Shown: positions 43,932 to 55,002 of the stretch, in pieces | Position numbering within the stretch: the stretch's first letter is position 1 | Layout of the letters: each line of letters starts with the position of its first letter | Assembly: GCF_000143415.4 (NCBI RefSeq) | Contig: NW_003314407.1 | Span: 124,001 to 188,000 of the forward strand | Direction of reading: 5' to 3' | DNA from: Selaginella moellendorffii | Taxonomy: Eukaryota > Streptophyta > Lycopodiopsida > Selaginellales > Selaginellaceae | Length of the DNA stretch: 64,000 bases | Translations under genes and position numbers: made by a program | The notes under the pieces: generated by a model | Databases searched by the model: none | What the model was told of the DNA's origin: nothing | The model's input: the letters and a program-made list of their open reading frames with translations, nothing else

Positions 43932-46015
43932 ATGAGGAAGAAAAAGGAGGAGGTGGAAGTGGTGGTGGTCTTGCTGCTGGTGGCGGCGGTGGTGGCGAGC
44001 CTAGGAGATTTATCCCAGGACAGAGATGCGCTGCTAGATTTTTACAATGCAGTTGGGAGCGCGAGCAGCAACCGGCGGCTGGGCTGGAACAGGAGCGCTG
44101 GCGCGGGTCCCTGCGATTGGCGCGGGATCGAGTGCTCCTCCACTGGAATCACCAGGATTCGACTGCCCGGGGTGGGTCTCGCTGGAAGCGTCCCTCCCGG
44201 GAGCCTCTCCTCGCTGACGAGCTTGCGGGTTCTCAGCCTCCGCTCCAACCGGCTGGGCGGTCCCTTCCCGGATCTCCGCAACTGTTCCCAGCTCCGCGCG
44301 CTCTATCTCCAGGACAATCGCTTCTCCGGCCGGCTCCCCCCGGATTTCAGCCTGTGGCCGCAGCTCCTCCACATCAATCTCGCCTACAACGCGCTCAATG
44401 GCAGCATTCCCACCTCCATCGACAACCTCACTCGCCTCACCACGCTCAACCTCGAGAACAACACGCTGTCCGGGGGCCTGGCGCCGGAGCTCTCCCTCCC
44501 CAGGCTGGTGAGATTCAGCGTCGCCAACAACAATCTCTCCGGCCCAGTGCCACGGAGCCTCCAGGGATTCTCCTCGGCCGCCTTCGATGGCAACGTTCTC
44601 ATCTGCGGCCCTCCACTCACCAACAATCCCTGCCCCATCACCGCTGCCCCTCCGGCCATCGCCCCGGCCATCCCGCCCCCGGGAAGAAGAAGACGCTCCA
44701 GAGGCCTCAGCTCGGGCGCCATCGCTGGAATTGTGCTGGGAAGCATCGCTGCGGCCGTGGTCGCCGCCCTCCTCTGCTGCTTGCTCGTCGCGAGATCCCG
44801 TCGGCAAAGACGAGCCACTGGAGGAGGAAACAGGCATGTGACAGTGAGAGCTCGAGCTCAACCCAGCTTCAAGCCCAGCGCCGGGACGGTGGCGGCTGGC
44901 GGATCAGGACGAGATCACGCGGGCGATTCCACGTCCAAGGAGGAGGATCTGTCCAGCTCCCTCCAGGGCGATCAGCTGGTGGGCAGCAAGCTCGTGTTCT
45001 TGGACCCGGCCAGGAGGGGCTCGTTTGATCTCGAGGACTTGCTGCGAGCGTCGGCCGAGGTTCTTGGCAAGGGCAGCATTGGAACCACGTACAAGGCAGT
45101 GCTCGAGGATGGCAGCATTGTGGCGGTGAAGAGGCTCAAGGACGTGACCGCGCCTCCCTCGCAGTTCGAGCACAACATGCAACTCATTGGAGGTCTCCGC
45201 CACCGGAATGTGGTGCCGCTCCGAGCTTACTACCACTCCAAGGACGAGAAGCTGCTCGTCTCGGACTACATGCCGCGAGGGAGCTGCTCGGCTCTCCTCC
45301 ACGGTAAGTTCTCTTAAGTTCTTCCAAAGTTCTTCCAAGAGAAAAGGTGGTGAGCAAGCTACAAAATGGGATCTTTGCAGGGAACAGAGGAGCTGGGAGG
45401 AGTCCCCTGGATTGGCCATCGCGTCTCCGGATCGCCGACGGCGCTGCGAAGGGTCTGGCATACATCCACGAGCAAAACGGCGGCACGTTCGTTCATGGCA
45501 GCATCAAATCGTCCAATGTGCTGCTGGCCAAGGACTTCGAGGCGTGTGTGTCGGACGCCGGGCTCGCGCATCTCCTCACCACCAACGCCGCCGCCACCTC
45601 GTCGCGGATGCTCGGCTACCGGGCGCCCGAGGTGCTGGAGACGCGCAAGGTGACGCAAAAGTCGGACGTTTACAGCTATGGAGTGCTGCTGCTGGAGCTG
45701 CTGACTGGGCGAGCCCCGACGCAGGCGTCGCTTACCGACGAGGGGATTGATCTGCCGCGATGGGTCCAGTCGGTGGTGCGCGAGGAGTGGACGGCCGAGG
45801 TGTTTGATCTGGAGCTCATGCGCTACCACAACATCGAGGAGGACCTGGTGCAAATGCTGCAGCTAGCTTTGAGTTGTACGTCGGTGGCGCCGGAGCAGCG
45901 GCCCAGCATGAGGCAAGTGATGGAGACGATCGAGCAGCTGAGGCGTGCCAGCAGTAGCGATGGTGGTGGTGGTGGCGGTGGTAGTGGTAGTGGCACTGGC
46001 GAGGACACATCCTGA
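43932..46015 (+). CDS. LRR receptor-like kinase, subfamily III type, probable pseudokinase, 2 exons
   Basis: Exons 43932-45303 and 45381-46015, giving 668 residues. Order: basic start and signal peptide ([16 protein letters not shown]); LRR N-terminal cap ([12 protein letters not shown] … [10 protein letters not shown]); about five LRRs; a Pro-rich segment; a transmembrane helix ([20 protein letters not shown]); then a kinase-like domain. The nucleotide loop reads [12 protein letters not shown] and the VAIK lysine is present (VAVKRL). The catalytic loop is [11 protein letters not shown] instead of HRDxKxxN, and the DFG motif reads DAG. This matches the 'probable inactive receptor kinase' group. 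It should sit in the plasma membrane and signal through partners rather than catalysis. The C-terminus is Gly/Ser-rich. Confidence 0.95.
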
Positions 46016-46790
46016 TTCATTCCTTAGGCCTGATCGAACTCCATTGTTTTGTTCCTTTACTCGGGGTGTTGCATAAGATCTTTCGATCATTGTTGTCATC
46101 AATCGCCATCATCCATGTAGAACACCTGGGATTGGATTGTTTACATTGGATTTTGAAAAAACCTGTCTCCATTTGATCTTTTTGTTCAAGTACCAACAAA
46201 TATAAAGCTTGTTTTAAAAAATTGAAGTGTAGACTTTCACAAGTTTTAATAAACTTTGGAAAGCTTAATAGATTTCAAATTATATCTTACTAATCTTGTG
46301 ATGATCAACTAAATCTTCTAACTGGAAGGAACTTCAAATTGCAGTTCTGGTTTCCCTTTCTTTTTGTTTCGTTGATTTTGTCTTTGATCAGGTTAATTTG
46401 TTTTTCTTCTTTTGTTCTAAGTTTATAAACTTCCTTACTCTTCCCGTGGATTTGACACTGTACTGTCCATGAAATAGAATCTTTGCCATTGCATTGAATT
46501 AAATAGGATTTTAGCATATTCAAGATGCTGATATAGACCTATAACACTATAGAGCTTGAAATGATTTTGTTTCATATAACAATTTTTTATTTAATAAAAT
46601 GTTGATCTATGAAGTTCTGCTGCAAAAAATGCCCAAGCTTTTCCTACTAAGACTCATGAGATCCCCCAGGTATATCAGACCTTTCTACCAATGTTCTTTT
46701 AGATAATTTGGAATTAAGATCTAAGGTGCTAGTTGCAAGTTGCAAATTCAAAATGAGGAAGAGAACCGCATCTATACGTGGTTACCTTCA
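46016..46790. other. AT-rich convergent intergenic region
   Basis: Lies between the 3' ends of the receptor kinase and the next PPR gene. No gene is supported. Confidence 0.6.
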
Positions 46791-48701
46791 TTAAGCTGCA
46801 TAGAGGTTTGCCAGTGACACATAGCTCGCAGCACTCTTGGGCGCCATCTCACAGGCAAGCTTAGCAGCACCGGCGCCGTGCCTGACGCTACGATGGAGTC
46901 CACAAGCTCCAGCCAAGCTTCCCCACGACACTCCATCCCCTTGAAAAGGCATGCACCCCGCAAGCTCGGACGCATTCTCGAGTTGCCCCACTTTCCCAAA
47001 CACGTCGATGAAGATGCAGTAGTGCTCGATGCAAGGCTTCAATCCATGGTCGGCCATGGCAGCCAAGTAGGAGCGTGCCTCTCTCAGCAATCCCTTGTGA
47101 GCGCAGGCATTGAGAATTATCAGAAACGATACGTCGTTTGGCAACACGGACTCCAACCCCATGCTGTGAAGCAGCTCAAACGCATCGCTGTAGTGCCCAA
47201 ACTGAGCATATGCTGCAAGCATTGTGTTGTAGGATACAGTGTCTCTCCCTGGCAGCGTCAAGAACATGAGTTTCGCCGCAGGAACATTTCCTGCCTGGGC
47301 ATCTGCGGCGAGAGTTACGTTCCAAGTTGTAGCATCGCGCTCGGGAGACTTGTAGAAGAGATCCTTGGCGTAATCAGCGTATCCGTTTTGGACATAAACC
47401 GTAACCATGGCGTTCCACGAAACAACGTTCTTGACAGGAAGTAAATCAAACAGAACTCTGGCAGCCTCAACGTTTCTCTTTTGTCCATAGCCAGCCACCA
47501 GAGCGTTCCAGGAGACAACATTCTGTTCAGGCATTTTGCTCCACAGCTCTTTCGCTTGCTCCATGCGCCCACACTGGGCATACGCGGCAACCATAGCGTT
47601 TACAGTCACGATGTTCCACTCGCTCATTCTTCGGAAGAGACGCTCAGCCTTTTCAATCAGTCCTTGTTCGGCAAAAGTAACAATCACTATGTTGCAAGAC
47701 ACAACATCTGGCTCTGGAAGCGCATCAAACAATCGCTCGACGAGATCGATGCTACCACTGTGGATGGCCGCTGCCAGGAGTGTGTTCCACGACACCATGT
47801 CGTGGCAAGGCATTCGATCAAACATTTCCTTGGCACCCTCGTACTCCCCGTTCTGCGCGTGCGCCTGGACGATGCTATTCCATGATGCCATGCTCCGCTC
47901 CTTGAGACTGTCAAACATGGCAGCCGCGCGCGCAAGGCATCCAGCGTCGGCATAGAGCGCAACCATCGCATTGCACGCCACCGCGTCCCACTCCGGCATC
48001 CGGGCGAAGAAGATGGTCTCGGCCCCGGCCACATTCCCATTCTGGGCAAATGCTACAAGCAAGGATGTCCACGTCAAGAGATTGGGTTCCGGCATCCTCC
48101 GGAACAAGCGGTTGGCCTCTTCCACACACCCGTCGTTGGCATACGCTTGGATCATCGTGTTCCACGACACACAATCCCTCTCGGGCATTCTCTCGAAATA
48201 TTCTTTTGCTTGATCCAAATGCCCGCAATGGGCAAATGCTTGGATCATTGCGTTCCAGGTGACAAGATCCCGGACGTGGTAGCTACCAAATGCCGCAAGC
48301 GCTTGCTCGATCATGCCCTGCTGCCCGTATGCCGTGATCATCGCGTTGGAGGCGACGAGATCGCGCTTGGAGGGCGGCGTGGAGTCGAAGAGCGACTTCG
48401 CTGTGTCCAGGCATGCATTGTGGAGGCACGCGGTGATGATGAGATTCCAGGAGAAGGAATTGGGGGATTGGATGCGGTGGAATGCGGCGAGCGCGTCGCC
48501 CACGCTGCCGCAGCGGCCATACATGTGGATGAGGAGATTGGCGAGGTATCTGCTGCTGCGGTGGGGGCTGTGGACGATCTCGGCGTGGAGGAAATGGGCC
48601 TGTGACAGATCCCTGCACGATCGAACACGCCGAGCAATCGCGTCTTCTTCTCGAATCCTCCATTGCTCTTCCAAAGCTGACAGTAACCTTGCTGTAGTCA
48701 T
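46791..48701 (-). CDS. Pentatricopeptide repeat protein, PLS-like, 636 residues
   Basis: Intronless. A short N-terminus (SALEEQWRIREEDAIARRVR) leads into the first helix pair (CRDLSQAHFLHAEIVHS). Well over a dozen motifs follow, mostly 31 residues (for example DLVTWNAMIQAFAHCGHLDQ, NVVSWNALVAGYGQKRNVEA). The C-terminal part is E-like (CIEHYCIFIDVFGKVGQLEN … VSWGSLAGACGLHRSV) and no DYW domain follows. It is expected in an organelle as an RNA-binding factor. The ATG at 48699-48701 lies about 100 bp from the 3' end of PGR5 on the same strand. Confidence 0.93.
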   Translation of the reverse strand: MTTARLLSALEEQWRIREEDAIARRVRSCRDLSQAHFLHAEIVHSPHRSSRYLANLLIHMYGRCGSVGDALAAFHRIQSPNSFSWNLIITACLHNACLDTAKSLFDSTPPSKRDLVASNAMITAYGQQGMIEQALAAFGSYHVRDLVTWNAMIQAFAHCGHLDQAKEYFERMPERDCVSWNTMIQAYANDGCVEEANRLFRRMPEPNLLTWTSLLVAFAQNGNVAGAETIFFARMPEWDAVACNAMVALYADAGCLARAAAMFDSLKERSMASWNSIVQAHAQNGEYEGAKEMFDRMPCHDMVSWNTLLAAAIHSGSIDLVERLFDALPEPDVVSCNIVIVTFAEQGLIEKAERLFRRMSEWNIVTVNAMVAAYAQCGRMEQAKELWSKMPEQNVVSWNALVAGYGQKRNVEAARVLFDLLPVKNVVSWNAMVTVYVQNGYADYAKDLFYKSPERDATTWNVTLAADAQAGNVPAAKLMFLTLPGRDTVSYNTMLAAYAQFGHYSDAFELLHSMGLESVLPNDVSFLIILNACAHKGLLREARSYLAAMADHGLKPCIEHYCIFIDVFGKVGQLENASELAGCMPFQGDGVSWGSLAGACGLHRSVRHGAGAAKLACEMAPKSAASYVSLANLYAA

Positions 48702-48799
48702 ACAAGATACATAACAAAAAACTATCTATCATCTGTGGACAAAAACATTGCCTCTGTTTGGATTGACCATCGAGCGAGCGAGCGAGCGATGGGGAGCTT

Positions 48800-49196
48800 T
48801 CACGCCAAGAATCCAAGCTTCTCTCCGTTCTTCTTCGCGATTCTTATCAAGCCTTGCCGGACCTTGTTGTCTGCGCCCACGGACTTGCAAAACTCGGTAA
48901 TCACCTGGAAACGAAGAATGTGGATTCATCCAAAGCAAGCTATAGACCGACAGTACCTGGGAGTGAAGAGCAATTCCTTTTCCACGCAGCTGGTTGAATT
49001 GCTTCGCTCCCAAAACACTGCGCGCCACCACCACCAGCGGAGCAAAGATTCCCGAGCTTCCTTCCTTGCTGCCAGCCACCACCACCAGCGATGATCGTCT
49101 TTGTCTTTGCCTTGCGGAGGAAGAGCTCAAGTTCTTGGTCTCCAACTCAAGCCCAGCCAAAGGCCTGCTTGAGATCGATCCAGCGATAAACGCCAT
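48800..49196 (-). CDS. PGR5: PROTON GRADIENT REGULATION 5 (PGR5), 2 exons
   Basis: Minus-strand exons 49196-48957 and 48904-48800 encode 114 residues; the intron is 52 bp. The N-terminal ~45 residues (MAFIAGSISSRPLAGL … RRSSLVVVAG) form a chloroplast transit peptide. The mature part FAPLVVVARSVLGAKQFNQL-RGKGIALHSQ continues across the splice into VITEFCKSVGADNKVRQGLI-RIAKKNGEKLGFLA, the diagnostic PGR5 C-terminus. PGR5 is a small stromal/thylakoid protein needed with PGRL1 for antimycin-sensitive cyclic electron flow around photosystem I and for photoprotection. The frame is open well upstream, but the ATG at 49196 gives the expected length. Confidence 0.95.
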
Positions 49197-49440
49197 TGAA
49201 CTGTTGCGCCAAGATCTGGGAGAAGCTCTCACTCCGAGACGACCATGATCACCATTGCCTGGCAGCAGTCTCCTCCAAGTTCCTCTTTCCTCTTTCCTCT
49301 TTTGCTCTTTCGCCAGAACGTTCTCCCTTTGGCATCCGACTCGCGTCCAACGTGTCGTCACCATAGCCAGGAGATGACCAGATGAGGAATGAATGGGCGG
49401 ATGCCTGTTCCCAGCTTAGCTTAGCCCACCACCTTTCTCA

Positions 49441-50949
49441 TCAGTGTGTAACACCGTGTGTTGTGAGTGTTAAGCACACGCTCTCGCTCAGCCCGTTTGC
49501 CAGCACCAAGTAAGCTCCAACATCTCCGGGACTGACGCTCCACACTTTCTGTGCCGCCGACTTTGCTCCTCCAACGTCGCAATGGATGTAGCATCCCCCC
49601 AGCAAAGCTCCCCAGCTTGCAGCATCTCCGCGCAGAGGCATGCTTTCCGCGAGCTCCACTGCTCTCTCCACTAGTCCCGCACGCCCGAGAATGTCGATCA
49701 TGCTCGAGTAGTGATCCATCACTGGCGTCAAGCCATGGTCGCTGCTCATCGCCACGAAGTAGTGACAGAATTGCTGGAGCAGGCCCTGGTGCGAGCAAGC
49801 CGTCAGGAGGATGACGAAGGTGGCAGCGTCCGGAGCAACACCGTCGACTTGCATCGCTCGGAAGACTAGGATCGCGTCGTTGGCATGGCCCGACTTGGCG
49901 TAAGCAGCCACCATGGAGTTCCAGGCGGCTGTATCGGTTGCCACACCACGATCCTGCTGCTTCATCCGCTCGAAAACCTGTCTAGCAGCTTGGAGATGGC
50001 CGTGATGAGCATACACCGAGATCATGGACGCCCATGCCGTGGCGTTCCTCTCGGGCATGCTCTCGAACACAAGCGCAGCTCCTGCCACGTCTCCATTGTC
50101 CGCGGTCACGGCCAACGCCGCATTCCAGGACGCAGCATCCCAGCTTGGCATTCTCCAGAAAAACTTCTTCGCTTCTCCAGTATCACTATTTGTTTCTAAA
50201 GGCGCCATGGCAGCCACCATCGTGTTCCAGGAGACCACACTTCGCTGAGGCATGCTCTCAAAGCACGCCTTAGCCTCGAGAACTTCTCGGCCGTGAGCAT
50301 GCGCCGAGACCACTGCATTCCATGATACAACGTCGTGCTTGGGCATTCTGTTGAAAGTGCTCTTGGCACCAGCAAAGTCTCCGAGCTGGAAGTTCGCAGC
50401 AACCATCGTGTTCCAGGAGACAACGTTTCTCTCCGGCATCCTCGTGAAGATATCCTTGGCAGGACCAAGGTGACCCTGGTCGACACAGGCCTGGATCATG
50501 GTAGTCCAAGTCACAACGTTGAGCTGCGGCATCCTGTCAAGAACTTGGTGAGCCATGGTGGTGATGCTACCGACGAAGGCGTGAAGAAGAGCCGTCCACG
50601 ATACCACGTCCCTGTGCGGCATCGTGTCGAACAGCGACTTTGCGAGATCCACATGCCCACACTGGGCATACGCGGAGACCATCGTGTTCCACGAGCAGAT
50701 GCTGGGCTTGCATATCCCCTCGAACACAATCTGAGCGTCACGGATGCTCCCGCAGCTGCTATACATTTTCACCAGCAGATTCGCAAGGTACCTGCTACTT
50801 CCAAATCTACTGCTCTTGATCTGTGCGTGAATCCACCTCCCCCTGGCGATGTTCTTCGACTCTCCGCATTGTTTCACAATGCCTGCGTAGAAGTCTTCGC
50901 TCTTTTCTTCTGGATGAGAAGGGCTACTAGACATCCCAGCAGATTTCAT
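49441..50949 (-). CDS. Pentatricopeptide repeat protein, PLS-like, 502 residues
   Basis: Intronless. After a short start (MKSAGMSSSPSHPEEK) the motif set begins at CGESKNIARGRWIHAQIKSS and runs through repeats such as NVVSWNTMVAANFQLGDFAG and DVVSWTALLHAFVGS. The C-terminus has a partial E region (VMDHYSSMIDILGRAGLVER … DAASWGALLGGCYIH). No DYW domain is present. Its 5' end overlaps the 3' end of the unknown gene upstream by 23 bp on the same strand, so its promoter would lie inside that gene unless the two are co-transcribed. Confidence 0.92.
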   Translation of the reverse strand: MKSAGMSSSPSHPEEKSEDFYAGIVKQCGESKNIARGRWIHAQIKSSRFGSSRYLANLLVKMYSSCGSIRDAQIVFEGICKPSICSWNTMVSAYAQCGHVDLAKSLFDTMPHRDVVSWTALLHAFVGSITTMAHQVLDRMPQLNVVTWTTMIQACVDQGHLGPAKDIFTRMPERNVVSWNTMVAANFQLGDFAGAKSTFNRMPKHDVVSWNAVVSAHAHGREVLEAKACFESMPQRSVVSWNTMVAAMAPLETNSDTGEAKKFFWRMPSWDAASWNAALAVTADNGDVAGAALVFESMPERNATAWASMISVYAHHGHLQAARQVFERMKQQDRGVATDTAAWNSMVAAYAKSGHANDAILVFRAMQVDGVAPDAATFVILLTACSHQGLLQQFCHYFVAMSSDHGLTPVMDHYSSMIDILGRAGLVERAVELAESMPLRGDAASWGALLGGCYIHCDVGGAKSAAQKVWSVSPGDVGAYLVLANGLSESVCLTLTTHGVTH

Positions 50950-51862
50950 CGCAAGCCTTCAGCACCATCTCTGTGATCGACGACGATGGCAAAGACGCAT
51001 CAAGGAGTTCATCAGTCCAAATGAACCACGGAGTTCGTAAGCCATCCACCTTGACACCAAATCTTTCCAGGAGCTCTTGGACAGCAGGCCACTTCGTCTC
51101 CACTTCCCTCCTCATTACCGGAGCTCCAGTCACCAAAACTTTCGTGTGTAGCTCTTGCAAATCCTCCTCGCTGAGAAAGAATGCCACATTCTCTCCCACT
51201 CCAGCAGCTTCTAGATCGATCACTCCACATCTCCTCACGCCCTGGTGTTCCACTTGCTGCCACTGGAGAGTAGCATCCTCTTGGCTCACACCACTTTCGA
51301 TTGCGGCCTTGGAAAACACGTCACTGCGCAACGATGCCCCTCGATCGGTCGTGACGAAGGCAGAATAAGAAGCGGCTGCCAAGGGAATGGACTGGAGTGC
51401 CATCCCAGTAGCTTTACTGGCACAAGAATCCTTCCCTTTGAGATCCACCAAGAAATTCCCTGCTCCATTCACACAAGTCCCTTGCAAGAAACTACCGATG
51501 GATCCCAATCGCCTGAGAGTTTCCAGCTGACAATCCTTGAGAAGAGTCCACCGCCCTACATTGTCATGCTGTTCTTGGTGCTGGCATCTGGCATGCATCG
51601 TGTGATGCTTGGCGAGCATCGCGTGTAACAATTCCCTGCCGCTAGCATTGCTACTGCTGGAATCCTGCTGCTGCAAGAGAACTAGCGCCTCCTTCTTGGG
51701 ATCGAAGCAAATGCGGAGGGGAGTGATCTCTCTCACCTCATGCTTGTCGCCAACGCTGTCGATCCCTTTGGTGCGCCATTCGTAGCGAATCCGGCAGGAG
51801 AGAGGATTGATCGTAGGAATCCTGCTGCCACCACCGGCGATCGTGCGCCAGAATCGCTTCAT
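50927..51862 (-). CDS. Unknown protein, 311 residues, possible organelle presequence
   Basis: A single open frame with ATG at 51860-51862. The N-terminus MKRFWRTIAGGGSRIPTINP is basic and lacks acidic residues, as in mitochondrial or chloroplast presequences. The middle has a Gln/Ser-rich stretch (LLQQQDSSSSNASG) and His-rich HHTMHARCQHQEQH. The C-terminal half (DLEAAGVGENVAFFLSEEDL … WPAVQELLERFGVKVDG) looks globular and alpha/beta. I recognise no family. The sequence tagaaccctag-like aaccctag at 51892-51899 just upstream is a possible leader or telo-box motif. It overlaps the next PPR gene by 23 bp. Confidence 0.7.
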   Translation of the reverse strand: MKRFWRTIAGGGSRIPTINPLSCRIRYEWRTKGIDSVGDKHEVREITPLRICFDPKKEALVLLQQQDSSSSNASGRELLHAMLAKHHTMHARCQHQEQHDNVGRWTLLKDCQLETLRRLGSIGSFLQGTCVNGAGNFLVDLKGKDSCASKATGMALQSIPLAAASYSAFVTTDRGASLRSDVFSKAAIESGVSQEDATLQWQQVEHQGVRRCGVIDLEAAGVGENVAFFLSEEDLQELHTKVLVTGAPVMRREVETKWPAVQELLERFGVKVDGLRTPWFIWTDELLDASLPSSSITEMVLKACDEICWDV

Positions 51863-51933
51863 TCTCTCTAGAGCTTGCCAAGAACCCTAGCTCGTTCTCT
51901 TTGTATTGAAAGAATGTGTATGTGTGTTGTGTG

Positions 51934-54900
51934 CTATGTTTTGACCGCTAAAGGGCTTCTAACTCGTTGCCTTCCATTGGACCACGTCAACCAGCCAAAC
52001 ACAAAACGCCCATTCGTGTGGTCAACAGAGGTCAACTCTACGTTGAACGCTCGTCTCTCCATGTAGGAGCTGAATCTCAGCTCGTCCGGTACCACTCTCA
52101 CGCGTATCCCTGGCGGCGCCACCACGCTCGCCTTGAACACTGTAGGTGTGGTAACGGCGGTAGAGGCGGAGTAGTCGGAGTTCTTCCTCGCCGGAGAGGC
52201 TCCAACGTAGGTGACACTTCTGGAAACAATGACCGTGGCGGCGGTGGTTTTGTTCTGGGACGCGGCGGTGGCGGCGACGCCTCCGCCCAGCCGGGAGACG
52301 ACGATGGCTGGATAGTTGAGGTTTGAGATGGGGCGGCGAGCGGACTGGGACGATGGACAGATGCTCTTGTCGCCCGTTACCTTTTGGAGGAGTTTGGTGT
52401 CATAGCCGGAGCTACAAAGGTAAGCCATGAACTCGCCGGGGCCAGCGTCGTAGACAAGGCCCGGATTGGCAGCTCTGCGGGGATTTACGTGACCGCTTCC
52501 ATAGTCGAAAGCGTTGGCCACCTTTCCGTGAGGCAGTGTGAGGATTGGCGATCGAGTGTTGTCTTCCGTGAGAGCTAGAACAGGCAAAGTTCACAGATGA
52601 ATCAAGCTCTTCCTGAAAGTTTGGAACTACCTGTTGTCATGATGGCCGACTTGAGAGCTGCTGGGCTCCAGGATGGATGCGCGGCTTTGAGCAGCGCAAC
52701 CACGCCAGCGACGTGAGGACAAGCCATGGAAGTTCCGGAGATGATGTTAAACTTTCCTGGCATTCGCTTGCTTCCGGGAGACCATGCCGCGAGGATGTTT
52801 AATCCGGGAGCAGCAATATCGGGCTGCCACCATCGATCGAAAGTTGGAGTTAGCTCCTCGGAGAACCATTGCGAACCATTACATATACCTTGAGCACGTC
52901 AGGGGTGACCGAGTTGGGACCCCGAGATGAGAAGCTCGCGATCTGTGGAGCGGGTCTGGATCCCAGTACTGTTGCAGTGGGATTGATTCGTGCTACGGGT
53001 GTCCTGTTTCCAAGGAAAAGTTTATAAGAACCTGGAGATCAAAGAAAAGCTTAACTTTGTGGAGTTGATGTATGAGAGGATTGCTGCTCCATCTTTCGGG
53101 CCAAGGAGCGTTGCTGGGAGAGCAAACGGGACTGCAAGGCCGGAGTCGGCTTGATCGATAAGGATCATCCCCTTGCCACCCGCCGAAAGCACAAGGTCGC
53201 TCTTGCCAACCTTTGTGTCGAGGGAGTCTTGAGGATGCATGCAAACGACGATGCTGTTCTTCACCTTAGATGGATCCAGCGAGCCACTGGCGCAATCCCT
53301 GCAAGCCAAGAGATTATATAACTTGAGAAAAAGTTGGTTTTTCCTCAAACCTTGCTTGAGCTTTGGTTGAGTTCTTCCTGTTGGCGCTTGAAGCAAGGAT
53401 GAGTGGAGCAAAGGAGCCTCCCATGCGTGAAGTTGCAAGAGAAGCACCCTGAAAAACAACATCGTCTCAGGCATAAAGATGATACTCGAACAAACGAACC
53501 TTAAACACGGTTTTGTTGCCAAGCACAACCTCGGAAACGAACTCCCGATCCATAGAACTCGCAGCCACCGTGATGATCCAAGGAGCAATGTTGGTAGCAC
53601 TTCCAGTGTTGGTGTCTCCATTGTTTCCAGCTGAACAAGTCACCACAATTCCCTTTTGAAGCGCATGGAACGAGCCGATGGAGATGGCATCCTTGAAGAA
53701 ATCCGTCTGTGGAGGATCCGGCCCCAGCGAGAGCGTCATAACATCAACGCCATCCTTGATCGCATCATCAAATGCGGCCAAGATATCGGCATCGAAGCAG
53801 CCACTCGACCAGCAAACTTTGTAGACGGCGAGCCGAGCTCGAGGAGCTCCACCAACAGCGCTGCCTTTGCCGAGTCCAAAGAAACTTGCGTCGGTAACGT
53901 ATCTTCCAGCGACGGTAGAGGCCGTGTGAGTTCCATGCCCGCTCGCATCTCGCGGAGAGATATAGTCGAGGCCACCATCTTTTGCTGACGCTAATGGACC
54001 TCCCATCTCAGACGCCAGGCCTCGCAAGTAGTATCTCGCTCCCACAAGCTTTCTACGAGCCAAGTAAAGTGATCACAGGTGATCCCACGAAGAACACTTC
54101 GATCTGATCAATCTCTCACCTGTTACAGTGTGAAGCATTGAACAGCTCGCCAGCTTCACACTCGCCTTTCCAGCGTGATGGAACCGGAGGCATCAGACTG
54201 TCGCTAAAGCTCGAAGACTCTGGCCAGATTCCTGCGTCAAATCGAGCGGGTGGCCGAGGTTGTAAGAAGATCGCAAAGCAAGGAAGAAAGCTTTTGAGCT
54301 TACCAGTGTCAAGAACACCGACAATGACATTGGATTGCTGCTTGGAGCTGTGAGGAAGGCTCCTGGCTTCGTGGGTGGGATTGAGGCCTTGCGATTGTTG
54401 CAAGCCCAGAAACTCCCACGAGTGTGTCGTGTGAAGCTGCCGCGGCATGCTGGGAAACACCACCACAACGCCATCCTTTTCTGATCGATCGCAGCGTAAG
54501 ATAACATGAGCTAGAGAAAGATGTTATCGTCACGTACTTGACAGATCGAAGGCCTGTTCTTGAGACAGCCTTGCTGAGAAGCCTCTAAACCCGTGCTTGT
54601 AGCTGTACACCATGGACTCCTTGGCTTGATCATAGCTGAAAAAACAGGAACCGTGTATAGTGTGAGATTGGCAGGAAAGAAGAGAGAAAATTGGTTACCC
54701 GTTTTGAAAAACGGATGACAAGACTTGATGGTTGTGATCGCAAGTCACCTGAGGATCGTCGTGAATTCTATGACCCATGTAGACAATGTACACCTGGAAC
54801 AAGGAGGAGAAGTCACATTGGCAAATCCTCCAACAAAGAAGCCTACCTTGCGTCCATCTCCATCTCCAGAAGAAGAAGAAGAAGAAGAAGAAGAAGAAGA

Positions 54901-55002
54901 AGAAGGAAAAGAAGAAGCTCTCGCGGTGCCGGCATTGCAAGAAGAAAGCACCAGGAGTAGAAGAGAGAGTGCGACAAGCATCCTACTCCAAGAGGCTGCC
55001 AT
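51934..55002 (-). CDS. Subtilisin-like serine protease (plant subtilase, S8 family), 11 exons
   Basis: Minus-strand exons: 55002-54847, 54793-54699, 54635-54538, 54480-54304, 54231-54120, 54052-53500, 53448-53351, 53298-53056, 53003-52889, 52823-52631 and 52574-51934, giving 826 residues with all frames joining. Order: signal peptide ([18 protein letters not shown]); a Ser homopolymer of about a dozen residues; inhibitor I9 prodomain (VYIVYMGHR … [15 protein letters not shown]); catalytic Asp in VGVLDTG; His in SGHGTHTAS; oxyanion Asn region (CSAGNNGD); PA insertion; and Ser in [11 protein letters not shown] fibronectin-III-like C-terminal domain ends the protein. It would be secreted to the apoplast and process proteins there. 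It is somewhat longer than the usual ~760 residues, largely because of the Ser tract. Confidence 0.94.
54868..54905. repeat. (AGA)n trinucleotide tract inside subtilase exon 1
   Basis: An almost pure AGA run; on minus it is TCT and encodes the poly-Ser stretch after the signal peptide. It is prone to length change in multiples of one codon. Confidence 0.95.

Noticed and set aside
44034-44861. 275-codon minus-strand frame opposite the LRR ectodomain
   Set aside because: Glu/Ala/Gly-rich antisense shadow of the GC-rich receptor gene.
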